Source: Promethearchaeota archaeon
GTDB taxonomy: Archaea; Asgardarchaeota; Lokiarchaeia; Sigyniarchaeales; SOKP01
DNA: 63,708 bases
Assembly (NCBI GenBank): GCA_016839585.1
Contig: JAEOTZ010000033.1
Span: forward strand, 1-63,708
Reading direction: 5' to 3'
Made by a program: the position numbers and the translations under genes. Below the pieces are notes generated by a model, which was not told where the DNA came from, did not search any database, and worked only from the letters and a program-made list of their open reading frames with translations. Below are positions 17,895 to 27,320 of the stretch, one piece after another. How positions within the stretch are numbered: position 1 is the first letter of the stretch; each line of letters starts with the position of its first letter.

Positions 17895-19684
17895 TGTATA
17901 GATTTGATAATGTGCCACTTTCAATAACCTACCCATCTATAAGCCAAATAAAAGAATTTAAACCTTTTACACTAAAATATTCTCCAATTCTACAAATGGA
18001 GGAAATTGCCGAAAATTCTTGTTTAAGAACACCTTATCTAAGAATCTTAAAAGGTTATGACACTTATATCCCAAAAAATAATATTATAATTCCTTGGGAT
18101 TCAAGAGAAAATATTTATCATATGTATTCACATGATAGTAAAGTATTCGAAGAGATAATTCTTTGGATGATAAAATATTGTAATATTGAATTAGGGATAG
18201 AAGAAGAGGAATTTGAAAAAGAAATATGGGAAAACCGGATAAGAAATGAGATCAATGAAAAACATCATGCTATTTCTGATATAGTAATCGAGACATTTAA
18301 AAAATTTATACATTTTGAAGGCGGATTTGAAAAAATTAAAAATAACAAATTATTATTTAATACTTTTGCATTTTCACCTAATATTCCTGTCCCAAGAGAT
18401 ATCAATAATGTTCCTTATACTTTAAGGGAATATGTCAATGAAAAATTAATAAAACATCCAGAAATTAATTTTAAAAATATTCACCATTCTAAATATTTTA
18501 TAGATCCAAGAGCAGATCTTTTTCCTGCATGTGGAAGAGTTCCACTAATAGATTTAACAACAAAAAACATCATTTCCTTTAAATATTTATCCTTAAATTG
18601 GTTTAAGGATTATAATAGTGAAGTTGATATTGATTCTGCTTTTAAATTAGCTTATATATTTCCTGATTTATTTCATTTATGGTTATGGAGATATGCTGTA
18701 CAAAATTTACCAGATAATTTATCAGTAAATTTCAAATTAACTTATATGGACAAACAAATATTTAAAGCAAATAATTTTCCAGAAATTGAGAATTTTTCAG
18801 AATTTTTAAATTATTCTATAAATGTTATAACTCCCGATGGGATATTTAATGATACATTAATAAAGGATTTAGATATTAATATCTCAAAACTTCTAACAGA
18901 GAAGTTAATTGTTACTACATTAACAAATAGTAATAAACCATATCGAGCAAGAAAAATAGATGATATTTGTCCTTTTCATGATTTTAAAGAATATAATTTA
19001 TGTTGCCATCAATATTTCGGTTATAGACAATGTGTGATGAAGGATGTTATCAAATTTCCTCCAAGTAGATTTGAAAGAAATGTTGCTTTGTTTCAAAAAT
19101 TTCTTAGAAATGAATATAATCATTTATCAAAATATTACTACTGGTTGTATCTTACTATGAAAGCTGACGATATAGATCAATGTATTGAGCAAATCGATAT
19201 GTATATTGGGCAGATCTATCGAAATATTGATTTGAAATTAATATATCATGATAAATCACATGAATTTTTTGTACAAGACGCTCCTATTGATGCAGAACAC
19301 GTTACAATAATACCATGGTCTCCTTTTATTTATTCAGAAGATTGGAATCTTAAAGGTATAATAAGAAAAATTAATGAGAATGAATATCAATTTGAAAACA
19401 CAAACAGCTCTTTCATAAGAAATATAAATCTGCTATTATCTTATTTTCCACAGAATACTCCTTTAAATGTTATTCTAATGAAATCATTAGACGAAAAACC
19501 TTTACATCTGATTCAAAAAGAAAAAAGAGCTTTATGGAATATTGTGAAACATTGGCATGATAAAACTGAAGATGAAACAGATGATCAATTTGAAATAAGA
19601 AAAATGCAAGATAAATTAGAAAATAAATCTAAAAGAGCGGGAGTTGCTATATTTGGAGATAATGAGGTAAAATATTTAGAATAA
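17894..19684 (+). CDS. large protein with a Cys/His cluster, possible nuclease, gene 2 of the helicase operon
   Basis: 596 residues from ATG 17894. Near residue 355 is CPFH, nine residues later CCH, then YRQC: four to five Cys plus His within about 25 residues, suitable for zinc or an Fe-S cluster. Earlier, FIDPRADLFPA followed by a strand ending IISFKY has the spacing of a PD-(D/E)XK nuclease (Asp ... S-x-K), though the usual Glu is missing. A Cys-cluster nuclease next to an SF1 helicase would resemble Dna2/AddB-type pairs. This is an inference that needs profile searches. Confidence 0.6.
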   Translation: MYRFDNVPLSITYPSISQIKEFKPFTLKYSPILQMEEIAENSCLRTPYLRILKGYDTYIPKNNIIIPWDSRENIYHMYSHDSKVFEEIILWMIKYCNIELGIEEEEFEKEIWENRIRNEINEKHHAISDIVIETFKKFIHFEGGFEKIKNNKLLFNTFAFSPNIPVPRDINNVPYTLREYVNEKLIKHPEINFKNIHHSKYFIDPRADLFPACGRVPLIDLTTKNIISFKYLSLNWFKDYNSEVDIDSAFKLAYIFPDLFHLWLWRYAVQNLPDNLSVNFKLTYMDKQIFKANNFPEIENFSEFLNYSINVITPDGIFNDTLIKDLDINISKLLTEKLIVTTLTNSNKPYRARKIDDICPFHDFKEYNLCCHQYFGYRQCVMKDVIKFPPSRFERNVALFQKFLRNEYNHLSKYYYWLYLTMKADDIDQCIEQIDMYIGQIYRNIDLKLIYHDKSHEFFVQDAPIDAEHVTIIPWSPFIYSEDWNLKGIIRKINENEYQFENTNSSFIRNINLLLSYFPQNTPLNVILMKSLDEKPLHLIQKEKRALWNIVKHWHDKTEDETDDQFEIRKMQDKLENKSKRAGVAIFGDNEVKYLE

Positions 19685-19695
19685 AAGGTTTAATT

Positions 19696-21330
19696 ATGTT
19701 AGATAAATATGGTAAAACAGATTTTCAGAGAAAGGTATCTGAAATAATAAAACAGAGACTTAATACAAGCTTCTTTAATAATTACCAAGAAAAAGCAATA
19801 AAAATAATTTGGGGGCTTTCAAAGGAACAAAGAAACCAAAAATCTCAAAAAAATAAAGAAAAAGATACTAGAAAGTATGAACAAAAAACCCTATTTCCAT
19901 TAAATCAAAAAGCTGAACCCGAACCAAATTTTGGTGTAATCCCAGAAAATCTTAAATTTGATCAAAATGTAATTATAAATTCACACCAATATTATTCATC
20001 TGCGGTTATAATTGGTCCACCTGGAACTGGAAAAACAATTGTTATTGTTAACGGAAGTTTATTATTTATTTCTGCTCCAGTATATCGCAGATCAATGCCA
20101 ATAGTTTATATTGGAACACCTACTAATGAATCAGCAAATCGTATATTGCAGGCATTTCATGAATTTTTTGAAAATAATGATATAGAGGATGGACATAAAT
20201 ATGTTAAGAGAGTCTTTCCCAAAAAAGCGAAAAACTTTTTTATATTACCATTAAAGGATTATATACTTGAAAATCCTCGTCCTCCAAATTATCTTCTAAA
20301 AGAATATCAATCGATGATCTCAATGGCTTGGATCTTTATAGGAACTGTATTCCAACTTCAATTATTATCCAAAAAATATTTCATTAATCCCCAAGTAATC
20401 CTTTATGATGAAGCCTCACAATTAACACCACCTGAGATGTATTTACCCTTTTTTTATGAGAATAATCTTTCACCTAATATCAGAGGCTCTTGTCTAGTAG
20501 GAGATAATTGTCAATTATCACCTATTACATCATTTACAGAATTAAGTACTAATGCTATAGATTTCGCAATTAGGAAGCTTCATTTTGGACAACAAAATGT
20601 TCCTATCAAAAGACAAATTATGCTTAGAAAGCAATATAGAATGCATCCAGCAATACGAGATTTATCAATGAAATTCGCTCCAGGGCGCCATATTATAAGA
20701 GATGGAGATAATACAAAACAAAGGTCACATCTATTACAAAATTTTAAAGAATATAATGGTAATTTTTCGAAAAAAATATATAATATCTTAAATCCTCAAA
20801 AGACAGTCGTAATTATTGATACTTCCAATATAGATGATGCGATTAATCAAAGAGTCGGAAGTTCTCGATATAATATTGGAGAAGTAAATATTGTTAGGGG
20901 TCTATTTAAACTAATTCAACACACTTATAATTTTGATGAATCTAATGAAGAATTTTTAAAATTAATTACACCATATAAGAATCAAGCTACACGATTAAAA
21001 TTGATCTATGAAAAAGCAGGCACAGCAGATAGTTTCCAAGGTCAAGAAGCAGATATTGTGCTAATTAGCTTAACATTAACTGATTGTGTTCCATCACCTC
21101 ACATAAGAGATAACCACCGACTGCATGTTATGTTTTCAAGAGCAAGAAAAAAAATGATAATTATTGGGAGAAAAAGCACTTTTGAATCACCCGAAACAAA
21201 TGCCCCCCATATTCGAGATATATTTTATTATAAATATAGTCCTTCAAATCGAAATACTGATTTAGGATATAAACCGGAATACATTATTTCTCTAAAAAAT
21301 GATTTTTATGATTTTTTATCAAAAATTTAA
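19696..21330 (+). CDS. superfamily 1 (UPF1-like) helicase
   Basis: 544 residues with a full motif set: motif I IIGPPGTGKTIV near residue 110, motif II LYDEASQ, motif III VGDNCQLSP, motif IV LRKQYRMHP, motif V DSFQGQEADIVLIS and motif VI HVMFSRARKKMIIIG. The DEAS box and RMHP segment put it in the UPF1/DNA2-like SF1B group, translocating 5' to 3' on RNA or DNA. It starts 9 nt after gene 2. It is the motor of this five-gene cassette. Confidence 0.9.
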   Translation: MLDKYGKTDFQRKVSEIIKQRLNTSFFNNYQEKAIKIIWGLSKEQRNQKSQKNKEKDTRKYEQKTLFPLNQKAEPEPNFGVIPENLKFDQNVIINSHQYYSSAVIIGPPGTGKTIVIVNGSLLFISAPVYRRSMPIVYIGTPTNESANRILQAFHEFFENNDIEDGHKYVKRVFPKKAKNFFILPLKDYILENPRPPNYLLKEYQSMISMAWIFIGTVFQLQLLSKKYFINPQVILYDEASQLTPPEMYLPFFYENNLSPNIRGSCLVGDNCQLSPITSFTELSTNAIDFAIRKLHFGQQNVPIKRQIMLRKQYRMHPAIRDLSMKFAPGRHIIRDGDNTKQRSHLLQNFKEYNGNFSKKIYNILNPQKTVVIIDTSNIDDAINQRVGSSRYNIGEVNIVRGLFKLIQHTYNFDESNEEFLKLITPYKNQATRLKLIYEKAGTADSFQGQEADIVLISLTLTDCVPSPHIRDNHRLHVMFSRARKKMIIIGRKSTFESPETNAPHIRDIFYYKYSPSNRNTDLGYKPEYIISLKNDFYDFLSKI

Positions 21331-21348
21331 AAAAAAGGAGGTAATATT

Positions 21349-22050
21349 ATGCCCTCATATAAATTATATAGAATTAAACCTGATTTTAATATTAAAACTT
21401 ACATTTCAAATAATTGGATAGAGGATGCTGTTTTACCTAAAGGATTATCGGAAAACATAAAGAGAAAATTTAATCAAATTAAAAAAAATATTCAAAAATC
21501 ATCAGTTTCTCAGGATGATTCCTTAAAATTAGGATATAAAGCAAAATTAAACTGTGAACATAAGTTAGTTTTTGGTAGTCAAGAAATTTGGATTCCAAAA
21601 TCTATTGAAATAATAAAAAATGAAGATTTGCTTCTCATTCAAAAATTATCCTCTAATATAAACATGGTAATTGAAAGATCATTAGATATTAATATTGTTC
21701 CAATATCTTTTCCTGAAAAGGATTTACTAGGTTTATGGAGAAAATTGAAAAAAAGTGTTGAAAATGATGGAAAACATATTTCTTTACATAGACTAATTAT
21801 TGAAAAAACTTTTTTGGAATCTGATGAAATAAATGAATTGAATATCAGTACTAGCGATGTTTCACAATTGGGATATTTTAAAGATTTAACTTCCAATGCA
21901 AAAAAAATTAAAGTTATAACTATACGAATTAAAGGATTAGCAGAATCAAAGAAAGTTTTTACTGTTAGAATTGCACGTAATCAGATGCAAATCTATGGAA
22001 CTCATCCAACATCGACAATAATTAAATTTTTAGAATACTTTCAAAAATAA
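21349..22050 (+). CDS. uncharacterised protein, gene 4 of the helicase operon
   Basis: 233 residues, not recognised. Preceded by a strong AAAAAGGAGGTAATATT ribosome-binding site 6 nt before ATG. Basic N-terminal half with one isolated Cys, no evident catalytic motif; the C-terminal part looks alpha/beta. It ends 17 nt before the inferred ATT start of gene 5. Confidence 0.65.
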   Translation: MPSYKLYRIKPDFNIKTYISNNWIEDAVLPKGLSENIKRKFNQIKKNIQKSSVSQDDSLKLGYKAKLNCEHKLVFGSQEIWIPKSIEIIKNEDLLLIQKLSSNINMVIERSLDINIVPISFPEKDLLGLWRKLKKSVENDGKHISLHRLIIEKTFLESDEINELNISTSDVSQLGYFKDLTSNAKKIKVITIRIKGLAESKKVFTVRIARNQMQIYGTHPTSTIIKFLEYFQK

Positions 22051-22067
22051 TAATTAGTGATTTAAAG

Positions 22068-22814
22068 ATTTCTGTTAATAAAAAGAAAAATATTAAATTA
22101 ATTTATTTTTCTCAAGATAATTCAATTATTGTAAAAAGTTGGAATCTAGAGAACCATTTCAAATATGGAATTCCTGGTCGAAATATTAATTCTTGTCTAA
22201 TTTGTGGGCGGAAATCGCAAGATCAAGATTTATCTCCCTGTAAATTCCATCAAAATGTAGAGAATATAGATTTTAAATTGATTTTCGGAGGTTATTTCCA
22301 AACAAATGTAAATTTTAGTCCTCTAAATCCGTTAACTAGACGATTTTTAGAAATGGAAAATTATAGTACAGACTTATTAATCAGGGAATTTATTGAAATT
22401 TTAAAGATACGTTATAAGAAAGAAAAAGGTAATGAAGAATATTTTTGGGGATCATGGGTTCCAACAACAAATACAATAATGATAAAGATTGCAAAATTAC
22501 TATTACAAGAAATAGAATTATCAATTATAAATCCGGAGATTTATTGTAATTTCTCCCCGCAAATAAAGATATATAATCAAGATAGAAAATCAATGGTAAT
22601 TAAAAAATATCAACCTAAAAAAATAAATAACGAATTAAAATATTTAATAGAAAATAAGAATGGCATAATAATTGATGACTTATATCATCATGGTTATACT
22701 ATGGCAAGAATAATGGAATTATTATCTTCTTATAAAGTTAAGAAAATACTAGGAATCGTTATTGTGAGGACGACGGGTAAAAAAGGAATAAAAATAAAAT
22801 ACTTCCCTAAATAA
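22068..22814 (+). CDS. zinc-finger phosphoribosyltransferase-like protein (ComF-like), AUU start
   Basis: The frame is open from about 22045 but holds no ATG, GTG or TTG before a TTG at 22278. That start would discard a clear zinc finger (CLICGRKSQDQDLSPCKFH). I therefore place the start at ATT 22068, preceded by GTGAT six nt upstream (weak), giving 248 residues. The C-terminal domain carries GIIIDDLYHHGYTMARI, the PRPP-binding DD-x-x-x-x-G-x-T loop of type I phosphoribosyltransferases. Zinc finger plus PRTase is the ComF layout; ComF proteins work beside a helicase in DNA uptake. A slipped reading from the previous gene is an alternative explanation of the missing start. Confidence 0.65.
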   Translation: MSVNKKKNIKLIYFSQDNSIIVKSWNLENHFKYGIPGRNINSCLICGRKSQDQDLSPCKFHQNVENIDFKLIFGGYFQTNVNFSPLNPLTRRFLEMENYSTDLLIREFIEILKIRYKKEKGNEEYFWGSWVPTTNTIMIKIAKLLLQEIELSIINPEIYCNFSPQIKIYNQDRKSMVIKKYQPKKINNELKYLIENKNGIIIDDLYHHGYTMARIMELLSSYKVKKILGIVIVRTTGKKGIKIKYFPK

Positions 22815-22942
22815 ATTCTAGAAAGTACTAGAAAAGAAAAAGCAAAAATTTCTTCATTGTAGATGTAATATTAATTTAAATTATTCTTCAATTATATATA
22901 TGATTGTAATTTATTGATACAATGAGTATTTATTTTTATTCT

Positions 22943-23380
22943 TCATATTAGATTTTGTGAATTTAAACAATTATTACATAGCACATCGCATTTTTGAATA
23001 TAAGGATTATTTCTCCCAACATGAAAAAACTCAACTTTCTTAAACTTTTCACATAATTCATGGATTTCATCACGTAAAACCAATAAATGCGAGAGATTTT
23101 CCCTATATAATCCATTTATTTGTCGCACAACAAGCTGACTATCAGAAAAAATCTTAATATATCCATTAGTATATTTTATAGCATCTTTTAAGGCATTCAA
23201 AATAGCTAAATACTCTGCTGTGTTATTTGTAGCTTTTCCAATAAAGAAGCTGTTTTAGTGGATTTGAATACCTTCTTTTACAAAAATGAATCCATATGAG
23301 GCAAGACCAGGTTTTCCCCGAGAGGCTCCATCTGTATAAATTGACAAGGTATTTTCCCGTTCTACATTATTTTTTCTCAT
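22943..23380 (-). pseudogene. rnhA: ribonuclease HI with an in-frame stop
   Basis: From ATG 23380 the frame reads IYTDGASRGKPGLASYGFIF (first catalytic Asp), then meets TAA at 23257-23255, and continues in the same frame with ATNNTAEYLAILNAL (Glu), FSDSQLVVRQINGLYR (Asp) and VGRNNPYIQKCDVL (last Asp). All four carboxylates are present and there is no frameshift, so a single nonsense codon separates residue 41 from the rest. Either a recent pseudogene, an error, or a readthrough case. A truncated product from an internal start would lack the first Asp. Confidence 0.8.
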
Positions 23381-23451
23381 ATAATTTACCTTTATTTCTC
23401 AATGATTTGTATACACCCTATTCTATTCCTTAAATCAATATTAGCATTATT

Positions 23452-23952
23452 TTATCTTTTTTTCATTATTTCAGTAAGTTTACGATATGATAATGGACAG
23501 AAATTACTATTATCCACACTCACATCAAGTTGCATCCCTATTTGAGGTTTTTTTCCATGAGAATGTCCATGAAGACAATAAGAATTATAATTATAATTGT
23601 CAATATTAATAGGATAATGGCAAAGAGTTATCATTTGTCCATTTATTTTAATGACTTTTAAGCATGATACGGTAGCACAAAATTTATATGCTATTTCTAT
23701 AACTTCAAGAGAATCATGATTTCCAATTATGAAATGAATTTTAATATCCTTAAATTTTTCAAAAAATTCTAAAGCTACCTCTGTTTCGAATGTCAAATCT
23801 CCAAGATAATACAGAATATCACCAGTTTTAACACTCTTTTCCAAATTATAAATTATTTGTGAATTCATTTCTTCCACATTTTTAAATGGTCGATTACAAT
23901 ATTTGATAATATTTTTATGTGAAAGATGGTAATCTGCAGTAAACCAAATCAT
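23452..23952 (-). CDS. calcineurin-type metallophosphoesterase
   Basis: 166 residues, a minimal domain with every metal motif: FTADYHLSH (DxH), YLGDL (GD), IIGNHDS (GNHD), a histidine in LCHYP and LHGHSHGKK (GHSH). Enzymes of this short form are typical of phages and mobile elements and hydrolyse phosphodiesters or phosphomonoesters; the substrate is unknown. It lies 42 nt downstream of the RadA paralogue on the same strand. Confidence 0.85.
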   Translation of the reverse strand: MIWFTADYHLSHKNIIKYCNRPFKNVEEMNSQIIYNLEKSVKTGDILYYLGDLTFETEVALEFFEKFKDIKIHFIIGNHDSLEVIEIAYKFCATVSCLKVIKINGQMITLCHYPINIDNYNYNSYCLHGHSHGKKPQIGMQLDVSVDNSNFCPLSYRKLTEIMKKR

Positions 23953-23994
23953 TGAGATTCTCGCTTTAATAATTATACATTCTTTAATTTTAAA

Positions 23995-24999
23995 TTAGAT
24001 GATTAAATGTGAATTATAATCTCGAATACCGTCATAAGTTATTGTGAAAACCGCATTATCATTAGGTAAATGTGGTGCTTCTACAATTTTAGCAATCCGA
24101 GTCGCTCCTCTTCCTTTTAATAATTCAATTTGAATAGATGAGTTATAAAACACAATACTCCCCCCAGCAGGTTTGTTTTTCTTGAGATTAGGATCATAGG
24201 TTACTTGATTTGTAATTACTATTGCTAACTCATTGAAAGATTTAAATAATTTCAATAAGTCAAGCATATGGGTATCTAACCTTTGTTGCCTTTTTAAAAA
24301 AATAGATTCTCCAATGTATTCACTACGGAAGTGACCTATTAAGGAATCTATTATTAATAATTTAATATTCTTCTTCTTAATTATTTTGGACGCTTCTCTT
24401 ACAAGATGTATTTGATGTTCACTGGAATAAGCTCGACCTACAATGATCTTTTTTAACACATGACAATAATCCATATTTAAAGCATCTGCCATCCAAATAA
24501 TTCTTTCAGGACGGAAGTTATTGTCAGTATCTAAATATAATGCACATCCTTCCATGCCTCCCTCGTCATATGGGCGTTGTGCATTTACGCAAAGTTGGTG
24601 AGCAAATTGAGTTTTGCCAGTTCTATATTCTCCAAATATTTGAACTAATTGCCCAGGTTGAATCCCTCCGCCCAATAATTTATCTAATTTTAAACACCCT
24701 GTTGAAATTCCTAAACATTTCTTTAGATTACTCCGATTTTTTTTTTCACAATGGTCTTTCAAAAATTCTTGTGCTTTTTTTATCAATTTAACTCCGATAT
24801 CAAAACTAATGCCTGTTTTTTTAATAACCAATATTGGCGTTATAGCCAATAATTTAACTGTATCAATCTGAGATTTTTGTAACTTATTTTTAATTGATTT
24901 TTTGATTTTTAATTCTTCTAATTTGAAATCTTCTTGATAATTTGATACAGAATTTAGCACTTGGAGTTCATGAGAGCTTAAAATATACATATTAGACAT
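23995..24999 (-). CDS. RadA/Rad51-family recombinase paralogue
   Basis: 334 residues. The Walker A loop is FGEYRTGKTQFAHQL and LYLDTDNNFRPERI matches the RadA LDTE-N-FRPERI segment with E changed to D. LLIIDSLIGHFRSEY is Walker B and VITNQVTYDP the L2-side region. The N-terminus keeps a helix-hairpin-helix-like lobe. RadA forms filaments on single-stranded DNA for strand exchange. The substitutions and the gene neighbours suggest an element-borne copy, not the housekeeping one. Confidence 0.85.
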   Translation of the reverse strand: MSNMYILSSHELQVLNSVSNYQEDFKLEELKIKKSIKNKLQKSQIDTVKLLAITPILVIKKTGISFDIGVKLIKKAQEFLKDHCEKKNRSNLKKCLGISTGCLKLDKLLGGGIQPGQLVQIFGEYRTGKTQFAHQLCVNAQRPYDEGGMEGCALYLDTDNNFRPERIIWMADALNMDYCHVLKKIIVGRAYSSEHQIHLVREASKIIKKKNIKLLIIDSLIGHFRSEYIGESIFLKRQQRLDTHMLDLLKLFKSFNELAIVITNQVTYDPNLKKNKPAGGSIVFYNSSIQIELLKGRGATRIAKIVEAPHLPNDNAVFTITYDGIRDYNSHLII

Positions 25000-25340
25000 A
25001 TTTTACGACCACTTTATTTATTAAAATAACTAAATATTTAATTAATCAAACAAAAACCCGCGTTAAACATCTAACAAGACTAGATTTCTTTCATTTCTTC
25101 ATTAATTTCCTAATGTTAAGCTCATTGTTGCAGCTCATCATCAGATCACTCGACAAGTTGTTTCATAGCGATTCGATAATCCACGAGTTATTGTTCTGTT
25201 CTGTGGAAAACCGAGAAACTTCAGACCTCTTGTGGCGGAACACCACAATACCCTATTCTTTATATAATAAAGAAAGGATAGCCGGGTATGTTTGTTATAT
25301 ATCCATTTTTACACCTAATTGTGATTATGTGACTGAAATG
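25000..25340. other. gene-free gap between RadA and the reverse transcriptase
   Basis: The only frames here are short and interrupted. The sequence is less AT-rich than nearby spacers and rich in inverted repeats, described at 25148-25289. Confidence 0.5.
25148..25289. ncRNA. candidate structured RNA next to the reverse transcriptase
   Basis: Four nested or serial stems occur in 142 nt. ACTCG (25148) pairs with CGAGT (25184) and encloses GATT-CGAT-AATC. TTGTGG (25230) pairs with CCACAA (25243). ATACCC (25248) pairs with GGGTAT (25284) and encloses a perfect TTCTTTAT-ATA-ATAAAGAA hairpin. The region begins about 50 nt after the reverse-transcriptase stop on the minus strand. Retron msr-msd RNAs are normally upstream of the enzyme gene, so a retron RNA is only one possibility. 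Which strand is transcribed is not clear. Confidence 0.35.
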
Positions 25341-26489
25341 TTATTTTGTGATTTTATCTTTAAATAAATATTTAAACTTCAATGATTTTAATTCGAGGAA
25401 TTCTTTGTAAAAATGAAGGTATTTTTCTTTGTTGACACCAATTGCATAACTGCACCGACCTTGGACATTCATCAATTTATTTAGTAGAATGTCTGATAAT
25501 TCTTTCTCACAGTCTACATTTCTTAATTCATGGAGAGCAGCTCGAAGTTTTTTTACCCATTTTCGAGGAAGTGTTAAATGTGATTCATGGGCAATAATTC
25601 CAGTAATCTTCTGTCTTTTTCTTGAAATGAACTCTTTTTGGTAGTTTATATAGAATCCTGATTCTTTAATCAACTCTCTTACTTTAAATCTTAATTCAGT
25701 TGGAACAATTTTCCTTGTTTTACTTGAAAAAGTAATATCATCAGCATACCTAGAGTATTCAAAATTATATTTACGAGCTAATTTATATAAAGCGTAATCC
25801 AATTCGGTTGAAATTAAATTAGAAATATATGGAGAGCTCGGAGCTCCTTGGGGAAGAATGCTCTCAGTATTTTTTAGTAATTTTAACTTCCCATTGGAAT
25901 GTTTACGTGGCAAATATGTAGTTAAATTGGTCAATAAAAACGATATAACTTCTGAATATCCAAATTTCGATTTATACATTTTAAATACATCGGTAAATTT
26001 AATCGTTGGAAAAAAGTTTTTTAAATCCAAGATGTAGATAACTTTAAAACCGTAATGTTGTTCTGCATTTTTTATATTAGATTTTGTTGGGATAAAACCC
26101 ATAGCAAATCGAGAAGATTTTACATTTAAAAGAATACCTTCATAAATTTTTTTTTGAATCTTTTTTAACTCGTCAACTGGAGTGATAATATATCGTTTTC
26201 CACCTGCCTTTTTTTTTATTGGAAATATCTTATATGAAGATTCAGCAGGAACAATTTCTTCTTTTACACTCCCATATCTTATTAAAGTTGAAAATTTTAT
26301 ATCCAGAAATTCTGCTAAATCAAAAGGTCTGATAAATATAGGTAATTTATGTGTGTTCAGAAATGTAAAATTCGGAACAATATCATTCATATATCTCCCA
26401 AATTGAGATAAATAATGCTCTGAAAAATGAAATCCACACCTTACCAAATAGTTTTGATGATATTGCGTTATGGTGGTCAAGATAATCAA
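25341..26489 (-). CDS. retron-like reverse transcriptase
   Basis: Up to 382 residues; an internal Met at residue 34 may be the true start. Fingers: YKIFPIKKKAGGKRYI and LKKIQKKIYEGIL. KNAEQHYG fits the retron-type NAxxH segment, YILDLKNFFPTI is motif A, LPQGAPSSPYISNLI has the QGxxxSP box, YSRYADDITFSS is the catalytic YADD, and KITGIIAH corresponds to the VTG segment. QGxxxSP argues against a diversity-generating-retroelement enzyme and no maturase or HNH domain follows. Retron enzymes make multicopy RNA-DNA hybrids used in phage defence; here the effector and RNA are not identified. Confidence 0.85.
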   Translation of the reverse strand: MIILTTITQYHQNYLVRCGFHFSEHYLSQFGRYMNDIVPNFTFLNTHKLPIFIRPFDLAEFLDIKFSTLIRYGSVKEEIVPAESSYKIFPIKKKAGGKRYIITPVDELKKIQKKIYEGILLNVKSSRFAMGFIPTKSNIKNAEQHYGFKVIYILDLKNFFPTIKFTDVFKMYKSKFGYSEVISFLLTNLTTYLPRKHSNGKLKLLKNTESILPQGAPSSPYISNLISTELDYALYKLARKYNFEYSRYADDITFSSKTRKIVPTELRFKVRELIKESGFYINYQKEFISRKRQKITGIIAHESHLTLPRKWVKKLRAALHELRNVDCEKELSDILLNKLMNVQGRCSYAIGVNKEKYLHFYKEFLELKSLKFKYLFKDKITK

Positions 26490-26527
26490 AATCTAATATC
26501 TATTTTCTAATTACTCCTTTCCTTCAA

Positions 26528-26677
26528 CTATAGGTTTTTTTTAAATATTAAGAAATAGAAATGCATTTTATGTCCTGTAGATTGACCGAGATTTCTCTCA
26601 TTCACATAGATATTTATCTTCCCATTTTCCAGCTTCAAGATAATGTACTCCTCGATAATATATTCCTTACCAGCCAT
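26528..26677 (-). CDS. 49-residue protein, probably a truncated N-terminus
   Basis: ATG at 26677 begins MAGKEYIIEEYIILKLENGK and stops after 49 codons. The EY..LKLENGKtNIYVN opening resembles the start of large leucine-rich or pentapeptide-like proteins common in Lokiarchaea, so it is probably a remnant. It lies 38 nt upstream of the reverse transcriptase and could be cotranscribed with it. Confidence 0.4.
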   Translation of the reverse strand: MAGKEYIIEEYIILKLENGKINIYVNERNLGQSTGHKMHFYFLIFKKNL

Positions 26678-26707
26678 TTCAATCACATCTCACATCCTAT
26701 CCTTTTT

Positions 26708-27286
26708 TTACCTTCTAAATTCTTTTAAAAAATTATTTCCTTCAATTTTGACAATTTTTATTTTTATATTCGGGAAAAGAATGACTTCTTTTTCATTTAA
26801 TCCAATCGTTAATTCACAATTTTTTAGTAAAGTTAAAGCCCAATTAACATCTTTTTTAAAGACTAAACCCGTTATTTCATAATCTTCATCACAAACTTCT
26901 TCATATGGAGGAAATGAAGAATCCCTACTCCAAGCCCAAAATTCTGGAAAGCCCCCTTGACTCAAGGCAAACAACTCTTCTTTACAATTATTAAGAAAAT
27001 TATTCACATTTGTTAAATCCCAAAAACTATAGATTTTAAAAGGATCTGGGAATGATTGGAAATATTTAATTAAGTAATTAAATTGGTTTGTTATTTTCTC
27101 TTCAAGCATTTTCATGGCTTCCATTTTAGATATTTTTACGGTATATACAATATTCTCTATATGTGTTTTAAGCTGATCAGGATAAAAACATCTCCATTCT
27201 TTTAAAAATAACCTTAAATCTCTTTTCATATTCCCTACTTGCTGTATATTTACTTTTAAAAAATTAAAATCTCTATTATTTATCAT
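26708..27286 (-). CDS. uncharacterised acidic protein
   Basis: 192 residues, not recognised. Aromatic-rich centre (FPEFWAWSRDSSFPPYEE) and a C-terminal beta-rich part. Soluble, no signal peptide. Part of the minus-strand run of small genes between the reverse transcriptase and Orc1. Confidence 0.55.
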   Translation of the reverse strand: MINNRDFNFLKVNIQQVGNMKRDLRLFLKEWRCFYPDQLKTHIENIVYTVKISKMEAMKMLEEKITNQFNYLIKYFQSFPDPFKIYSFWDLTNVNNFLNNCKEELFALSQGGFPEFWAWSRDSSFPPYEEVCDEDYEITGLVFKKDVNWALTLLKNCELTIGLNEKEVILFPNIKIKIVKIEGNNFLKEFRR

Positions 27287-27320
27287 AATTGGAAAAACCT
27301 CGTTGCTTCAAGTTGATTAT

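Noticed and set aside
22040-22075. Programmed -1 frameshift joining the 233-residue protein to the PRTase
   Set aside because: No standard slippery heptamer in the right frame; an ATT start explains the arrangement and the same pattern recurs at the E2 and E1 genes. Kept only as an alternative.
25113-25367. 84-codon plus-strand frame between RadA and RT
   Set aside because: It runs through the inverted repeats and has no ribosome-binding site or recognisable protein pattern.
25341-26489. Diversity-generating retroelement or group II intron RT
   Set aside because: The RT has QGxxxSP instead of the DGR-type SQ motif, no template/variable repeat pair was seen, and no maturase domain or domain V-like RNA is present.
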